Assembly: GCA_963706425.1 (NCBI GenBank)
Contig: CAVPMN010000019.1
Location: forward strand, 1 to 22,022
Direction: 5' to 3'
From: CAVPMN01 sp963706425
GTDB lineage: Bacteria; Actinomycetota; Acidimicrobiia; Acidimicrobiales; Acidimicrobilacustridaceae
Length of the DNA: 22,022 nucleotides
A program made the translations under genes and the position numbers. The notes under the pieces are model-generated. The model was not told the DNA's origin. It saw only the letters and a program-made list of their open reading frames with translations, and ran no database searches. The number at the start of each line of letters is the position of its first letter. The first letter of the stretch is position 1. This document shows positions 7,609-15,283 of this stretch, piece by piece.

Positions 7609-8208
7609 TTGACCAGACAGCCAGCCGCACGGCCCCGCCAGGAAGAGCTCCTCGCCGCGCTGGAAACCCTGATGACCGCCGAGGGGTTCCGGTCCCTCAC
7701 CATCTCGGACCTGGCTGAGCGGCTGCACTGCTCACGGCGAACGCTGTACGAGCTGTCCGAGAGCAAGGACGACCTCGTCGCCCTCGTGGTCAGCCGCTTC
7801 CTCGACCGCAACTTCGGTCGCGGCGTTGCCGCGATGGCCGACGAGTCCACGACACGGGGCCGGATCGAAGCGTTCGCTGCCGCCGTGGTCGAGCACGTGC
7901 GTACCGCCACCTCCACGTTCGGCGAGGATGTCTTCCGCACACCTCGCACCGCAGAGCTCGTCGCCGCCTACGACCACCGCTGCGTCACGCTCGTCCAGAG
8001 CCTCGTCGCCGACGGACGAGCATCCGGCGAGGTCCGAGCCGTTGACAGCGGCCTGGTCGCCCATGGCCTCATGGCCGCCATCGCCCGCATCCAAGACGCC
8101 GACGTGCTCGCCATGATCGACATGACCTACCCCGACGCGACACGCGAGATGGTCGGCGTGCTCCTCAACGGCATCATGGCTGTCGAGTCGGCTGCTACTC
8201 GACCATGA
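7609..8208 (+). CDS. TetR/AcrR-family transcriptional regulator
   Basis: About 199 aa, intact. The N-terminal domain reads 'EELLAALETLMTAEGFRSLT' and then the helix-turn-helix 'ISDLAERLHCSRRTLYELSES', at about residues 29-52, with 'KDDLVALVV' opening the ligand domain. The usual TetR length and a helical C-terminus fit. The start is weak: no ATG or GTG lies in frame upstream, and the best choice is a TTG at 7609 without a clear ribosome site. ATGs at 7577 and 7587 are in other frames, so a small frame error near 7600 is possible. It diverges from the diiron/PhyH operon, with an inverted repeat between them, the classic arrangement for a TetR repressor of its neighbour. The ligand is unknown. 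Confidence 0.85.
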   Translation: MTRQPAARPRQEELLAALETLMTAEGFRSLTISDLAERLHCSRRTLYELSESKDDLVALVVSRFLDRNFGRGVAAMADESTTRGRIEAFAAAVVEHVRTATSTFGEDVFRTPRTAELVAAYDHRCVTLVQSLVADGRASGEVRAVDSGLVAHGLMAAIARIQDADVLAMIDMTYPDATREMVGVLLNGIMAVESAATRP

Positions 8209-8530
8209 ACACCTCGGCCTTCGATGCCAGAGCTGCACAAGCGAACGTCGGGGAAGGGACGGCCACGCGGTGCGGTGACATCCGATCTGGCCTACTTCGG
8301 TAGACCCAACGCGCCTCGTCCAAGCGGTCCGCGACCGGTGCCGACACTGTTGACCGTTGTGAAATCGACAACGTGTGGACCTGAGTGGACGGCTTTCTGT
8401 GAGTATCCGCGGGCCTGCTCTGGTGGGCGGCCACGTTGGTGCTGATGGCTCTCGGCTTGACTCGACTGGCTTTCTGGCCCGGCGGTGGCTGGTGCCTTCG
8501 GTTTGATGTGTCGGTCGGGGTCACCGGCGC
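8209..8530. other. Stretch without a recognisable gene
   Basis: Between the TetR stop and the first transposase-like residues I see no conserved protein on either strand, no hairpin terminator with a T-run, and no clear IS end. The open frames here are short with shuffled, Arg/Pro/Ser-rich translations. It may be decayed transposon sequence, since the transposase downstream lacks its 5' part. Confidence 0.4.
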
Positions 8531-9176
8531 CGGCCTGGCCTTCCGAGGCTGGCCTGATCAGAAGCCTGGCGACCTCGGCCTGCTCTCCATCAACCGGGTC
8601 ACCGCCGCCAAAGCCGGCGCCAACACCCCCCGGCGGGCCGACGGTCGCCGCGAGCCCAAGAGCGTGCACCTCGAAGACCAGGCGATCACCGACCGCCAAG
8701 GCCGCAGCCACACCCTTCGCCTCTACGCGAGAGGTGGCGCGCTCGGCCTCGGTGAGCTCACCGACACGGGCACCCTCACCTTCACCCCCCTCGAGCGGGC
8801 CCGCACCCACCGCAACGCCGACGAGAGCGGCCGGTTCCGCTGGTACAACGACTACCGGCTCCCCGACCGCTACGGCGCCGGCACCCTCACCGTCCGTTTG
8901 CACGGCAACGACCAAGACACCGCCCGCAAACTCAACCGCACCGAAAACCTCCGCCCCATCCCCCAGGGCGATCCCGACTTCGCCCGTCTCTACCCCCGCC
9001 GCAACGACGCCGAGTCCATCAACCGCGACCTCGACGACACCCTCTACCTCCGCCGAGCGCACACCATCGGCCACGCCCGCCAACACCTCAACCTGCTCGG
9101 CTACGCACTCGTCGTGAACGCCGTCGCCCTCCACCGGCACCGACGCCACCGCGCCCCCGACCAACTCGCCGCCTAA
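8436..9176 (+). pseudogene. 5'-truncated DDE-type transposase
   Basis: The open frame is 246 codons, but only the part from about residue 45 looks like protein sequence of a family. The C-terminal 120 residues are the clearest: 'LHGNDQDTARKLNRTENLRP', 'IPQGDPDFARLYPRRNDAES', then 'INRDLDDTLYLRRAHTIGHA', and 'LLGYALVVNAVALHRHRRH'. 'RRNDAESINRDL' resembles the last catalytic block of DDE transposases, with Glu of 'DAES' as likely third acid, and '...LLGYALVVNAVALHRHRR' resembles the usual transposase C-terminus in actinobacteria. The N-terminal half with the first catalytic Asp is missing. I cannot assign an IS family or see terminal inverted repeats. It lies 181 bp upstream of a tRNA-Arg gene. 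The 178 nt between them hold nothing recognisable. Confidence 0.6.
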
Positions 9177-9357
9177 CACCCCTCCAGCGGCACACCGGCC
9201 GGATCAACGCAGCTTCGACGCGCACCAAAGCCAACCGCGCGGGCGACAGGCGCCATGCAGCCCGCCGCGCCGGCCGAATCACGCCACCACCCACCACTAC
9301 GCTGAACGACCGCAACGGAGACCAGGCGGTTTCGCGCCACCTCTTTCTCCAGCCCCC

Positions 9358-9429
9358 GCCCTCGTAGCTCAGGGGATAGAGCATCGGTTTCCTAAACCGT
9401 GTGCCCAGGTTCGAATCCTGGCGGGGGCG
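9358..9429 (+). tRNA. tRNA-Arg (anticodon CCT)
   Basis: A full cloverleaf can be drawn. The acceptor stem GCCCTCG pairs with CGGGGGC (one G-T wobble). The D arm is GCTC-AGGGGATA-GAGC. The anticodon loop TTCCTAA gives anticodon CCT. The T arm is CCAGG-TTCGAAT-CCTGG. The discriminator base is G and CCA is not encoded. The outermost anticodon-stem pair is a T-T mismatch. It decodes the rare Arg codon AGG. A truncated transposase lies just upstream, consistent with tRNA genes being common insertion points. Confidence 0.93.
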
Positions 9430-9536
9430 CCCATTGCGAGAGCCGAGGACGCCGCTGTTTGGCCCCTCCTCGTGCCCATGTCAGCGACGCGCCTAGCTCT
9501 CGCGTACTTCGGCCAGGACGACCGCTCGCCTCTGGC

Positions 9537-10024
9537 CTGAGTCCCACCAGCAGCCGTCATCAGGTCTCCATCGAGGCCGACCCTGCCCTGCCGATCATCC
9601 GCATGACCCGCGACTTCGACGCCACACCAACCCAGCTCATGCGAGCCCACACCGACCCCGAGCTGTTCGCCCGCTGGGTCGGTCCCGACGGCATGGACAC
9701 CAAGATCCTCGAGCGGGATGCCACCACCGGAGGTCGGTGGCGCTACGTCGCCGGGCGCGACGGCGAGGAGTACGGCTTCCACGGTTCGTTCCACGAGGTC
9801 GGCGACGACCGCATCATCCAGACCTTCACCTTCGACGGCCAGCCGGAGGGCGTCGCCCTCGAGACGTTGTGGTTCGAAGACCTCGGCGATGGCCGCACGC
9901 GCCTACATGCCCAGTCGCTCGTCGACAGCTTCGAGGGCCGCGACCAGTGGCTGGCGAGTGGCATGGAGACCGGCGTCGACGAGGGCTACGCCAAGCTCGA
10001 CGTGCTCTCATCGCCGATCTCTGA
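9537..10024 (+). CDS. SRPBCC/AHSA1-family protein (start uncertain, frameshift at the 3' end)
   Basis: The protein reads 'VSIEADPALPIIRMTRDFDA' and 'TPTQLMRAHTDPELFARWVG', then 'DGEEYGFHGSFHEV', 'FTFDGQPEGVALETLWFEDL', and 'GMETGVDEGYAKLDVL'. This is the START-like fold called AHSA1/SRPBCC, with the family's closing 'GM..G..EGYAKLD'. Members bind hydrophobic ligands or act as stress-related helpers; no specific role can be given. Conservation begins upstream of the only in-frame ATG (9603), so the true start is earlier. No ATG or GTG is available there; I take CTG 9537 as a placeholder, and a base error near 9550 is likely. Near 10012 the frame shifts, and the shifted frame ends properly as '...IADL' at TGA 10022-10024. 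It converges on the HTH-citrate synthase with 7 bp between the stops. Confidence 0.75.
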
Positions 10025-10031
10025 GCAACCC

Positions 10032-11272
10032 TCAGCTGACCTGCGGTTGGGACGACCTCGGCGGAGGCCCGGTTGGCGGCGGGCCGGTGTAGACGGCACG
10101 CGAGCGGAAGCGCAGGCGGTGCCGGTACTCCTCGGCGGCGTGGGCCAGCCACCCGGCGATGCGGGCCACGGTGAACATCAGCTCTCCGGCGTCGTCGACC
10201 ATCTCGTGGCGCTCGGCGAGCGACGCCAACGCGAAGTCGACATTCGGGAACGGCAGCTTGCGCTCGCGGATGGTCGCGAGCAGCGCCTGTTCCGCCGGCA
10301 TCTCGCCGAGCGTCGCTTCGAGCAGATCGAGCAGCAGATCGGCGCGCGGGTCGGCCGTCCTGGTAGATGCGATGACCGAAGCCGGCGATGAGCTGTTGGT
10401 TGCGCAAGCGCGCACCGATGCACTCGGCCGCGTCGAGTGCCTGCGTCGACCTCCCGGATGAGGCGGCGCGCCTCGTGGCTGGCCGCGCCGTGCAGCGGGC
10501 CGCCCAAGGTGGCCAGCCCTGCGGACACGACGAGATACGGATCGGCCCACGTCGAGGCGGCGATGCGAGCCGCCAACGTCGAGGCGGCCAACTCGTGATC
10601 AGCCAGCAACACCAGCACGGCGTCGAGCAGTCGCAACCTGCTGGCGTCGGGCGGCAACGGTGACAGGCGCGGCCAGAGTCGGCTGACCAGCGAGCGATCG
10701 TCGCGTTCCGCAGGAGCCTCGCCCACCATCGGGAGCGATTCGACGAGCGTGGCGATGAGCGCCCGGCCCGTCATCGCCACCGCTTCGGGTCGACGGTCGT
10801 CGCGGAGGTGATCGGTGGCGCGGACTGCGGCGACGAGCGCGCGGACGCGATCCATGGACGGCAGATCGGGCAGCGCCGACACGGTGCGGCGCGCGGTGTC
10901 GATCATCGCCGGCGGTGCCTCGATCGGCACCGCCGCCCGCTCGCCGCTCCACAGCCAGGTGGCCACCTCCTCGAAGGTGGCGTGGTCGCCCACCGCATCG
11001 GCCACGTCCCAGCCTCGGTAGAAGAGACGCCCGGCCGGGTCGAGCAGCGTGAGATCCGTCTCGATGATCACCTCGAGCCCGCCTGCGCGTCCCCCACCCC
11101 GCCGGCGGGCGGCCAAGCGCTCGATGTCGCGGCGGAGGAACCGGCTGCGGCGACTGCCGGGCAGCCGCTCGCTCTGCACCAGACCCCGGCTCACATAGGC
11201 GTAGAGCGTGTCGGCCTTCACGCCGAGGCGGGCGGCCGCCGCTTCCGACGTCATCCACTCGTCCGGAGCCAT
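10032..11272 (-). CDS. Citrate synthase-family protein with N-terminal helix-turn-helix DNA-binding domain (two frameshifts)
   Basis: Residues 7-55 are a MerR/excisionase-like winged HTH: 'MTSEAAAARLGVKADTLYAY', 'VSRGLVQSER', then basic 'RRSRFLRRDIERLAARRRG'. The rest is a citrate synthase fold: 'LFYRGWDVADAV', 'GGPLHGAASHEA' (first catalytic His), 'LIAGFGHRIYQDG' (second His), and 'KLPFPNVDFALA' (catalytic Asp). It ends '..VYTGPPP'. All three catalytic residues are present, so it may condense an acyl-CoA with oxaloacetate. Two single-base insertions break the frame: near 10445 (repair gives 'ALDAAECIGARLRNQQ') and near 10358 (repair gives 'QDGDPRADLLLDLLEA'). I chose ATG 11272 because a -10-like TATGGT lies 6 nt upstream (leaderless). 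ATG 11287 and ATG 11254 are alternatives. It is divergent from a second citrate synthase. The HTH suggests it regulates that pair, which is inference. Confidence 0.87.
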
Positions 11273-11278
11273 GTCGCG

Positions 11279-11300
11279 ACCATACATTGATGCAATCAAT
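11279..11300 (-). promoter_or_regulatory. 15-bp perfect palindrome ATTGAT-GCA-ATCAAT abutting the -10 box of the HTH-citrate synthase
   Basis: The palindrome (11286-11300) has perfect 6-bp arms. One base separates it from the minus-strand -10-like TATGGT (11279-11284). A plus-strand TTGACC that could serve as a -35 for the other citrate synthase lies at 11302-11307. A dimer bound here would touch both divergent promoters. The HTH-fused citrate synthase is the obvious candidate ligand; this is not shown. Confidence 0.5.
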
Positions 11301-11371
11301 CTTGACCAGCAATCCATTCGTGGGTTCTCTGGAGGAGACGACAACGACGAGAAGATCAGGAGGAGCCTGAG

Positions 11372-12948
11372 ATGACGACACCCACACCCGGAGGGCCGAA
11401 CGCTGGAGGCCCCCGCCCCGTCGGGCCCGTGACCGTCGGAGCGGTCATGACCGAGCCGGCCATCACCGCCGAGCCCACCGAGACGCTCGAGGCGGCCGCC
11501 CACCGCATGAGCGAGCACCGCATCGGCGCGCTGGTCGTGGTCGAGGCGGGCCGCCCGGTCGGCATCATCACCGAGCGAGACCTCCTGCGGGCCACGGCGG
11601 CCGCGGCCGACCCGAACGCGGCGCTGGTGCGCGACTGGATGGTGGCCGACCCCGAGTGCGTCGACACCGACACCTCGCTCGACCAGGCGTGGCGCCAGCT
11701 GGCCGATCGGGGCTACCGGCACATCCCCGTCGTCGTCGGCGACGATCTCAAGGGCATCATCTCGATGCGCGACCTGATGGCCCGCACCCAGCTGCGCCCG
11801 GCCGACGAGCTGGCCGTCACCGCGCCCCCGGGCCTCAAGGGAGTGGTGGTCGCCGAGACCGCCCTCGGCGACGTGCGCGGCACCGAGGGCTTCTACCACT
11901 ACCGCCAGTACGCGGCCACCGACCTGGCCGCCACCCGCACCTTCGAGGACGTGTGGCACCTGCTGCTCGACGGCGAGCTGCCCACCCTCGCCGAGCGCGC
12001 CGAGTTCGTCGCCGAAGTGGCCCCGCTGCGCACGCTGCCCGACGCGGTGCTCGCCGCACTCCCCGACATCGCCCGCAACACGCCGGCTCCCGTCGCCGCG
12101 TTGCGCACGGCGATCTCGTTGCTCGCCGGCGTCGAAGACCTGCCCGCGTCGCTCGACGTCGACCGCGCCGAGCTGCGCCGCCAGGCCCTGCGACTCGAGC
12201 GCGTCGGTGCCCACGCTCATCGCCGCCATCCACCGCCTTCGTGTGGGTCTCGACCCGATCGCGCCTCACGCCGATCTCCCCTACGCAGCCAACTACCTCT
12301 ACATGATCGAAGGCTCCGAGCCCGACCCTGTGCGCGCTCGCGCCATCGAGCAGTACATGATGCTGGGCGTCGACCACGGCTTCAACGCGGTCGACGTTCG
12401 TGGCCCGCGTGGTTACCTCCACCGGCGCCGACCTGGGGGCCGTGGTCGTCGCCGCGCTGGGCTCGCTCTCCGGACCGCTGCACGGCGGTTCACCCAGCCG
12501 GGCCCTCGACACGCTCGACGCCATTGGGCACCCCGACAACACCGCCGCATGGGTTCGTCAGGCGGTCGCCAACGGCGATCGCATCATGGGGTTCGGCCAT
12601 CCCGTCTATCGCACCGCCGATCCGCGCTCGGTGATGTTGCGTCAGGTGGCCGAGCAACTCGGCGGCGACCGAGTCGAGTTCGCCACGCAGGTCGAAGCCG
12701 AGGTCGAGCGCACCCTCGCCGAGCTGAAGCCCGGACGTGAGCTGCACACCAACATCGAGTGGTACGCCGCCGTGGTGATGGAGCGCTGCGGGTTGCCGCG
12801 TGATCTGTTCACGCCCACCTTCGCGGCCAGCCGGGTGGTCGGGTGGTGCGCCCATGCCCTCGAGCAGCACGCCGACAACCGCATCATCCGCCCGAGCTCG
12901 CACTACACCGGCCCGCCCCCACCGCAGCCTGTGCCCGACGCTGCGTAA
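11372..12948 (+). CDS. CBS-domain-pair fused to citrate synthase (CitA-like; two frameshifts)
   Basis: The start is ATG 11372 with AGGAGG 8 nt upstream. Residues ~21-135 hold two CBS domains: 'VTVGAVMTEPAITAEPTETL', 'GALVVVEAGRPVGIITERDL', 'VRDWMVADPECVDTDTSL', and 'HIPVVVGDDLKGIISMRDLM'. CBS pairs bind adenine nucleotides and gate attached enzymes. A complete citrate synthase follows: 'VVVAETALGDVRGTEGFYHY', 'VPTLIAAIHRLRVGLDP', 'FNASTFVARVVTSTGADL' after repair, 'GPLHGGSPSRAL' (His), 'IMGFGHPVYRTADPR' (His), and 'TNIEWYAAVVME', where Glu stands at the usual catalytic Asp position. It ends 'RPSSHYTGP'. Frame changes lie near 12200 and near 12389 (extra G); total about 525 aa. The Glu and the C-terminal motif resemble the CitA/citrate synthase 2 group as I remember it. 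Nucleotide control of carbon entry is an inference from the fusion. Confidence 0.88.
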
Positions 12949-13029
12949 CCACGAGGCCACCAGGCCGCCCATCAAGAGAACGTCGATCCGGACGGCCAGT
13001 GCGGACCACCGGTACCCTGCGGTGCCGCC

Positions 13030-13995
13030 ATGGAAGAGTCCCGGATCTCCACGCCCTGGGTTGATCAACCACTGCCCGCCCGCCTAGAGCTCGACGCGGC
13101 AACCCGTCGGTGGATCGAGCAGGCGGTCGACCGGGTCGCATCGATCCGCACCGTCAGGCGTCTCGGTGGCGGGGTCAGCTCCGTCACGCAAGAGGTGCTG
13201 GTCGACACGCCCCGCCAGCTCCACATCGTGATGCTGCGCCGGTTCCCGCCCCCCATCCCGCGACGCGAGGGCACCGCCGCAGCACGCGCCGAAGCCAACG
13301 CACTGCGCCGCCTGGAAGGTCATCGCATCGTCCCGCGCCTGCTCGCGGTCGACGAGTCGGGCGACATCACCGGGGTGCCCGCCACGCTGCAGACCCGCTT
13401 GCGCGGTCGGCCCGACCTCAGCCCGCGCGATCTCGGCCGATGGGTGAGCGCGATGACTGGCTTCCTCGGCGACCTGCGGTCGTGGCCAATCGGACGCCGG
13501 GGGTTGCGCCAGTGGCGCGCCTGGCTCGACGAACCGCGAGCACACGAGCCGCCCGGCTGGTCCCGCCAGCCCGACCGTTGGGCCACCGCGATCGACCTCG
13601 CCCGCCGCCATTCCGCAGCCAGGACACACCACGCCGAAGTGATCCATCGCGACTTCCATCCGGGCAACGTGCTGTTCGACCACGGACGGCTGGCCGGGGT
13701 GGTCGACTGGGGCGAGCAGTGCGCCGGACCGATCGAGGTCGACGTCTCGAAGTGCCTGGTCGAAACGGCCGTGCTCCTCGGCGCACGACCGGCCGAGCGC
13801 TTTCGACGCGAGGCCGAGCGGGCGCTCGAGCTCGACCACGACCCGACCTGGGATCTCATCACGGCAGCCGAGATCGCGCCGTGGACGCACGACCTGCTCG
13901 CCTTCAATCGCCTCGGCGCACATCTCACCCTGTCGCAGGTCCAACGACGGCTCGATCAGGTCGTGATGCGAGCGCTCGACGAGTTGGGTTGCTAG
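13030..13995 (+). CDS. APH-family phosphotransferase (aminoglycoside/choline kinase-like)
   Basis: This is an intact 321-aa protein from ATG 13030. The kinase catalytic loop is 'VIHRDFHPGNVLFD' (His206, Asp208, Asn213), followed by 'LAGVVDWGEQCAGP' with Asp226 as magnesium ligand, both standard for the APH/choline-kinase fold. The N-lobe is weak: 'RLGGGVSSVTQEVLVD' is the likely nucleotide loop. Family members phosphorylate small molecules, including antibiotics, homoserine or sugars; sequence alone does not give the substrate, and resistance should not be assumed. It starts 81 nt after the CBS-citrate synthase on the same strand and could be co-transcribed, though a functional link is unproven. 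No frame change is seen. Confidence 0.85.
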   Translation: MEESRISTPWVDQPLPARLELDAATRRWIEQAVDRVASIRTVRRLGGGVSSVTQEVLVDTPRQLHIVMLRRFPPPIPRREGTAAARAEANALRRLEGHRIVPRLLAVDESGDITGVPATLQTRLRGRPDLSPRDLGRWVSAMTGFLGDLRSWPIGRRGLRQWRAWLDEPRAHEPPGWSRQPDRWATAIDLARRHSAARTHHAEVIHRDFHPGNVLFDHGRLAGVVDWGEQCAGPIEVDVSKCLVETAVLLGARPAERFRREAERALELDHDPTWDLITAAEIAPWTHDLLAFNRLGAHLTLSQVQRRLDQVVMRALDELGC

Positions 13996-14106
13996 TCGCC
14001 CACCGACGCAGCGCGTCAAAGGATCCAAGGCTCCGGCGGGCGCCACAGGAGTAGCCTTTCCTCCGGTTCTGCCTGCTGGGAGGACCTTCTGACACGAAGG
14101 AGTGGC

Positions 14107-15096
14107 ATGAAACCCATCAATCGTTCTGTGGCGCGGATCGCCGCAGCGTCCGCTCTGGTCGCCGCCGGCACGCTCGCCATCACCAACCAAGCCGGCGCCG
14201 GCGGCAACAGCGAGCAGTTCTCGTTCTCGGGCGAGGCCGTCGAGTTCGTGGTGCCCGCCGACGTCTGCTCGATCACCGTCGACGCCTACGGCGCATCCGG
14301 CACCGAGGCCGAGATCGACGCGGAGGCTCGGGTGACCCCGGCCGGCAACGGCACGGCCGAACCAGGCCTCCCCGGCCTCGGTGGTCGGGCCACGGCCGAC
14401 ATCGACGTGACACCGGGCGAGACGCTGCACGTCGTCGTGGGTGGCATGGGCGAGCCCGACGGGTTCGGCGGATTCAACGGCGGCGGGGACGGCGGCGACT
14501 CGTTCGGCGAAGGACCCCATGGCGGCGGTGGCGGCGGTGCCACCGATGTGCGCCGCGCTCCCTATGGCCTGGCCGACCGGCTGGTCGTAGCCGGCGGCGG
14601 CGGCGGCGGTGGCGCCGAAACCGACGGTGAGAACGACGGCGATGGCGGCGACGGTGGCGGCGAGAGCGGCGTCGACGGCTTGGCCAGCGACAGTGGCACG
14701 CCCGGTGGCGGCGGCGGCACGCAGACCGCGGGTGGCGCTGCGCCCACCGGGTTCGACCCGACTGCTCAGAACGGCGAGCTCGGCGACGGCGGGAACGGCG
14801 GCGCCGGGCTGAGCGAGAACGACGGCGGTGGCGGCGGCGGTGGCGGCTACTACGGCGGCGCCGGTGGCGCCGGTGACGACGACGAGTCCGACGACGGCGG
14901 CGGCGGCGGCGGCGGCTCCGGCTTCGGCCCGGCGGGCGTCACCTTCGAGACCGGCGTCCAGAATGGCGACGGCATGGTCGAGCTCACCTGGACGGTCGAG
15001 CCCGGTTGCGCCGATCAGCCCAGCACCACCACCACGACGACCACGGCGGCACCGGCCGCGGCGGCCGCGGCGGTGGCTCCTCGCTTCACCGGCTGA
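14107..15096 (+). CDS. Secreted glycine-rich repeat protein
   Basis: 329 aa, intact, with AAGGAG (14096-14101) before the ATG. It opens with a classical signal peptide ('RSVARIAAASALVAAGTLAIT', then 'NQAGAGG' near the cleavage site). Residues ~35-65 ('FSFSGEAVEFVVPADVCSIT') form the short beta segment that usually precedes bacterial glycine-rich domains like those in Gly_rich/ALK-type proteins. The following 220 residues are Gly-dominated with Asp/Glu patches, and contain 'GGGGGGATDVRR' and 'LADRLVVAGGGGGGG', a pattern common in this domain. The C-terminus is a Thr run, an Ala run and 'PRFTG', without a membrane helix or LPXTG signal, so secretion to the medium or loose attachment to the wall is likely. 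Role unknown; surface structure or adhesion is a guess. Confidence 0.8.
   Translation: MKPINRSVARIAAASALVAAGTLAITNQAGAGGNSEQFSFSGEAVEFVVPADVCSITVDAYGASGTEAEIDAEARVTPAGNGTAEPGLPGLGGRATADIDVTPGETLHVVVGGMGEPDGFGGFNGGGDGGDSFGEGPHGGGGGGATDVRRAPYGLADRLVVAGGGGGGGAETDGENDGDGGDGGGESGVDGLASDSGTPGGGGGTQTAGGAAPTGFDPTAQNGELGDGGNGGAGLSENDGGGGGGGGYYGGAGGAGDDDESDDGGGGGGGSGFGPAGVTFETGVQNGDGMVELTWTVEPGCADQPSTTTTTTTAAPAAAAAAVAPRFTG
14470..14930 (+). repeat. GGC/GGT-rich low-complexity coding region
   Basis: This part of the glycine-rich gene is mostly GGC, GGT and GAC codons in runs of up to eight Gly. The runs are irregular without a fixed unit, so slippage and length variation between strains are plausible. 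Similar DNA on the opposite strand gives long Pro/Ala open frames that are not genes. Confidence 0.7.
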
Positions 15097-15120
15097 CGCC
15101 CACTCCACACGACAACCGAG

Positions 15121-15148
15121 AGAGGGCCGGGCACGCGCTCGGCCCTCT
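15121..15148 (+). terminator. Hairpin terminator after the glycine-rich gene
   Basis: AGAGGGCCG (15121-15129) and CGGCCCTCT (15140-15148) make a perfect 9-bp GC-rich stem with a 10-nt loop, 24 nt after the stop codon. No T-run follows, which is common in high-GC actinobacteria. It separates this gene from the MMPL gene. Confidence 0.65.
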
Positions 15149-15283
15149 GTCGCGTTCATCCCACGGTGTGGCGCAACCGACCGTGACGGACGCCGGGCCC
15201 GCGCAGCGGGCTGATGCCCTATCGTGGCGCCGCAGTGGCGTGGGGGCTCGAGCCTCGTGGCACTAGGAGGACAGGCAGGGGCG

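Noticed and set aside
11290..12229. N-terminal half of a 683-codon minus-strand open frame joined to the HTH-citrate synthase
   Set aside because: It runs antisense to the CBS-citrate synthase and has no recognisable domain; the real protein starts at about 11272.
10032..12948. Programmed ribosomal frameshifting in the citrate synthases
   Set aside because: No slippery heptamer with a downstream structure is apparent, and similar breaks occur in many unrelated genes, so error is the simpler cause.
13030..13995. Antibiotic-resistance phosphotransferase
   Set aside because: The APH fold is shared by many kinases of ordinary metabolism, and nothing in sequence or context points to resistance.
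13084..15159. 691-codon minus-strand open frame with Ala/Gly-rich translation
   Set aside because: Antisense to the APH and glycine-rich genes, both of which have motifs, starts and ribosome sites; the repeat composition suppresses stops on the other strand.
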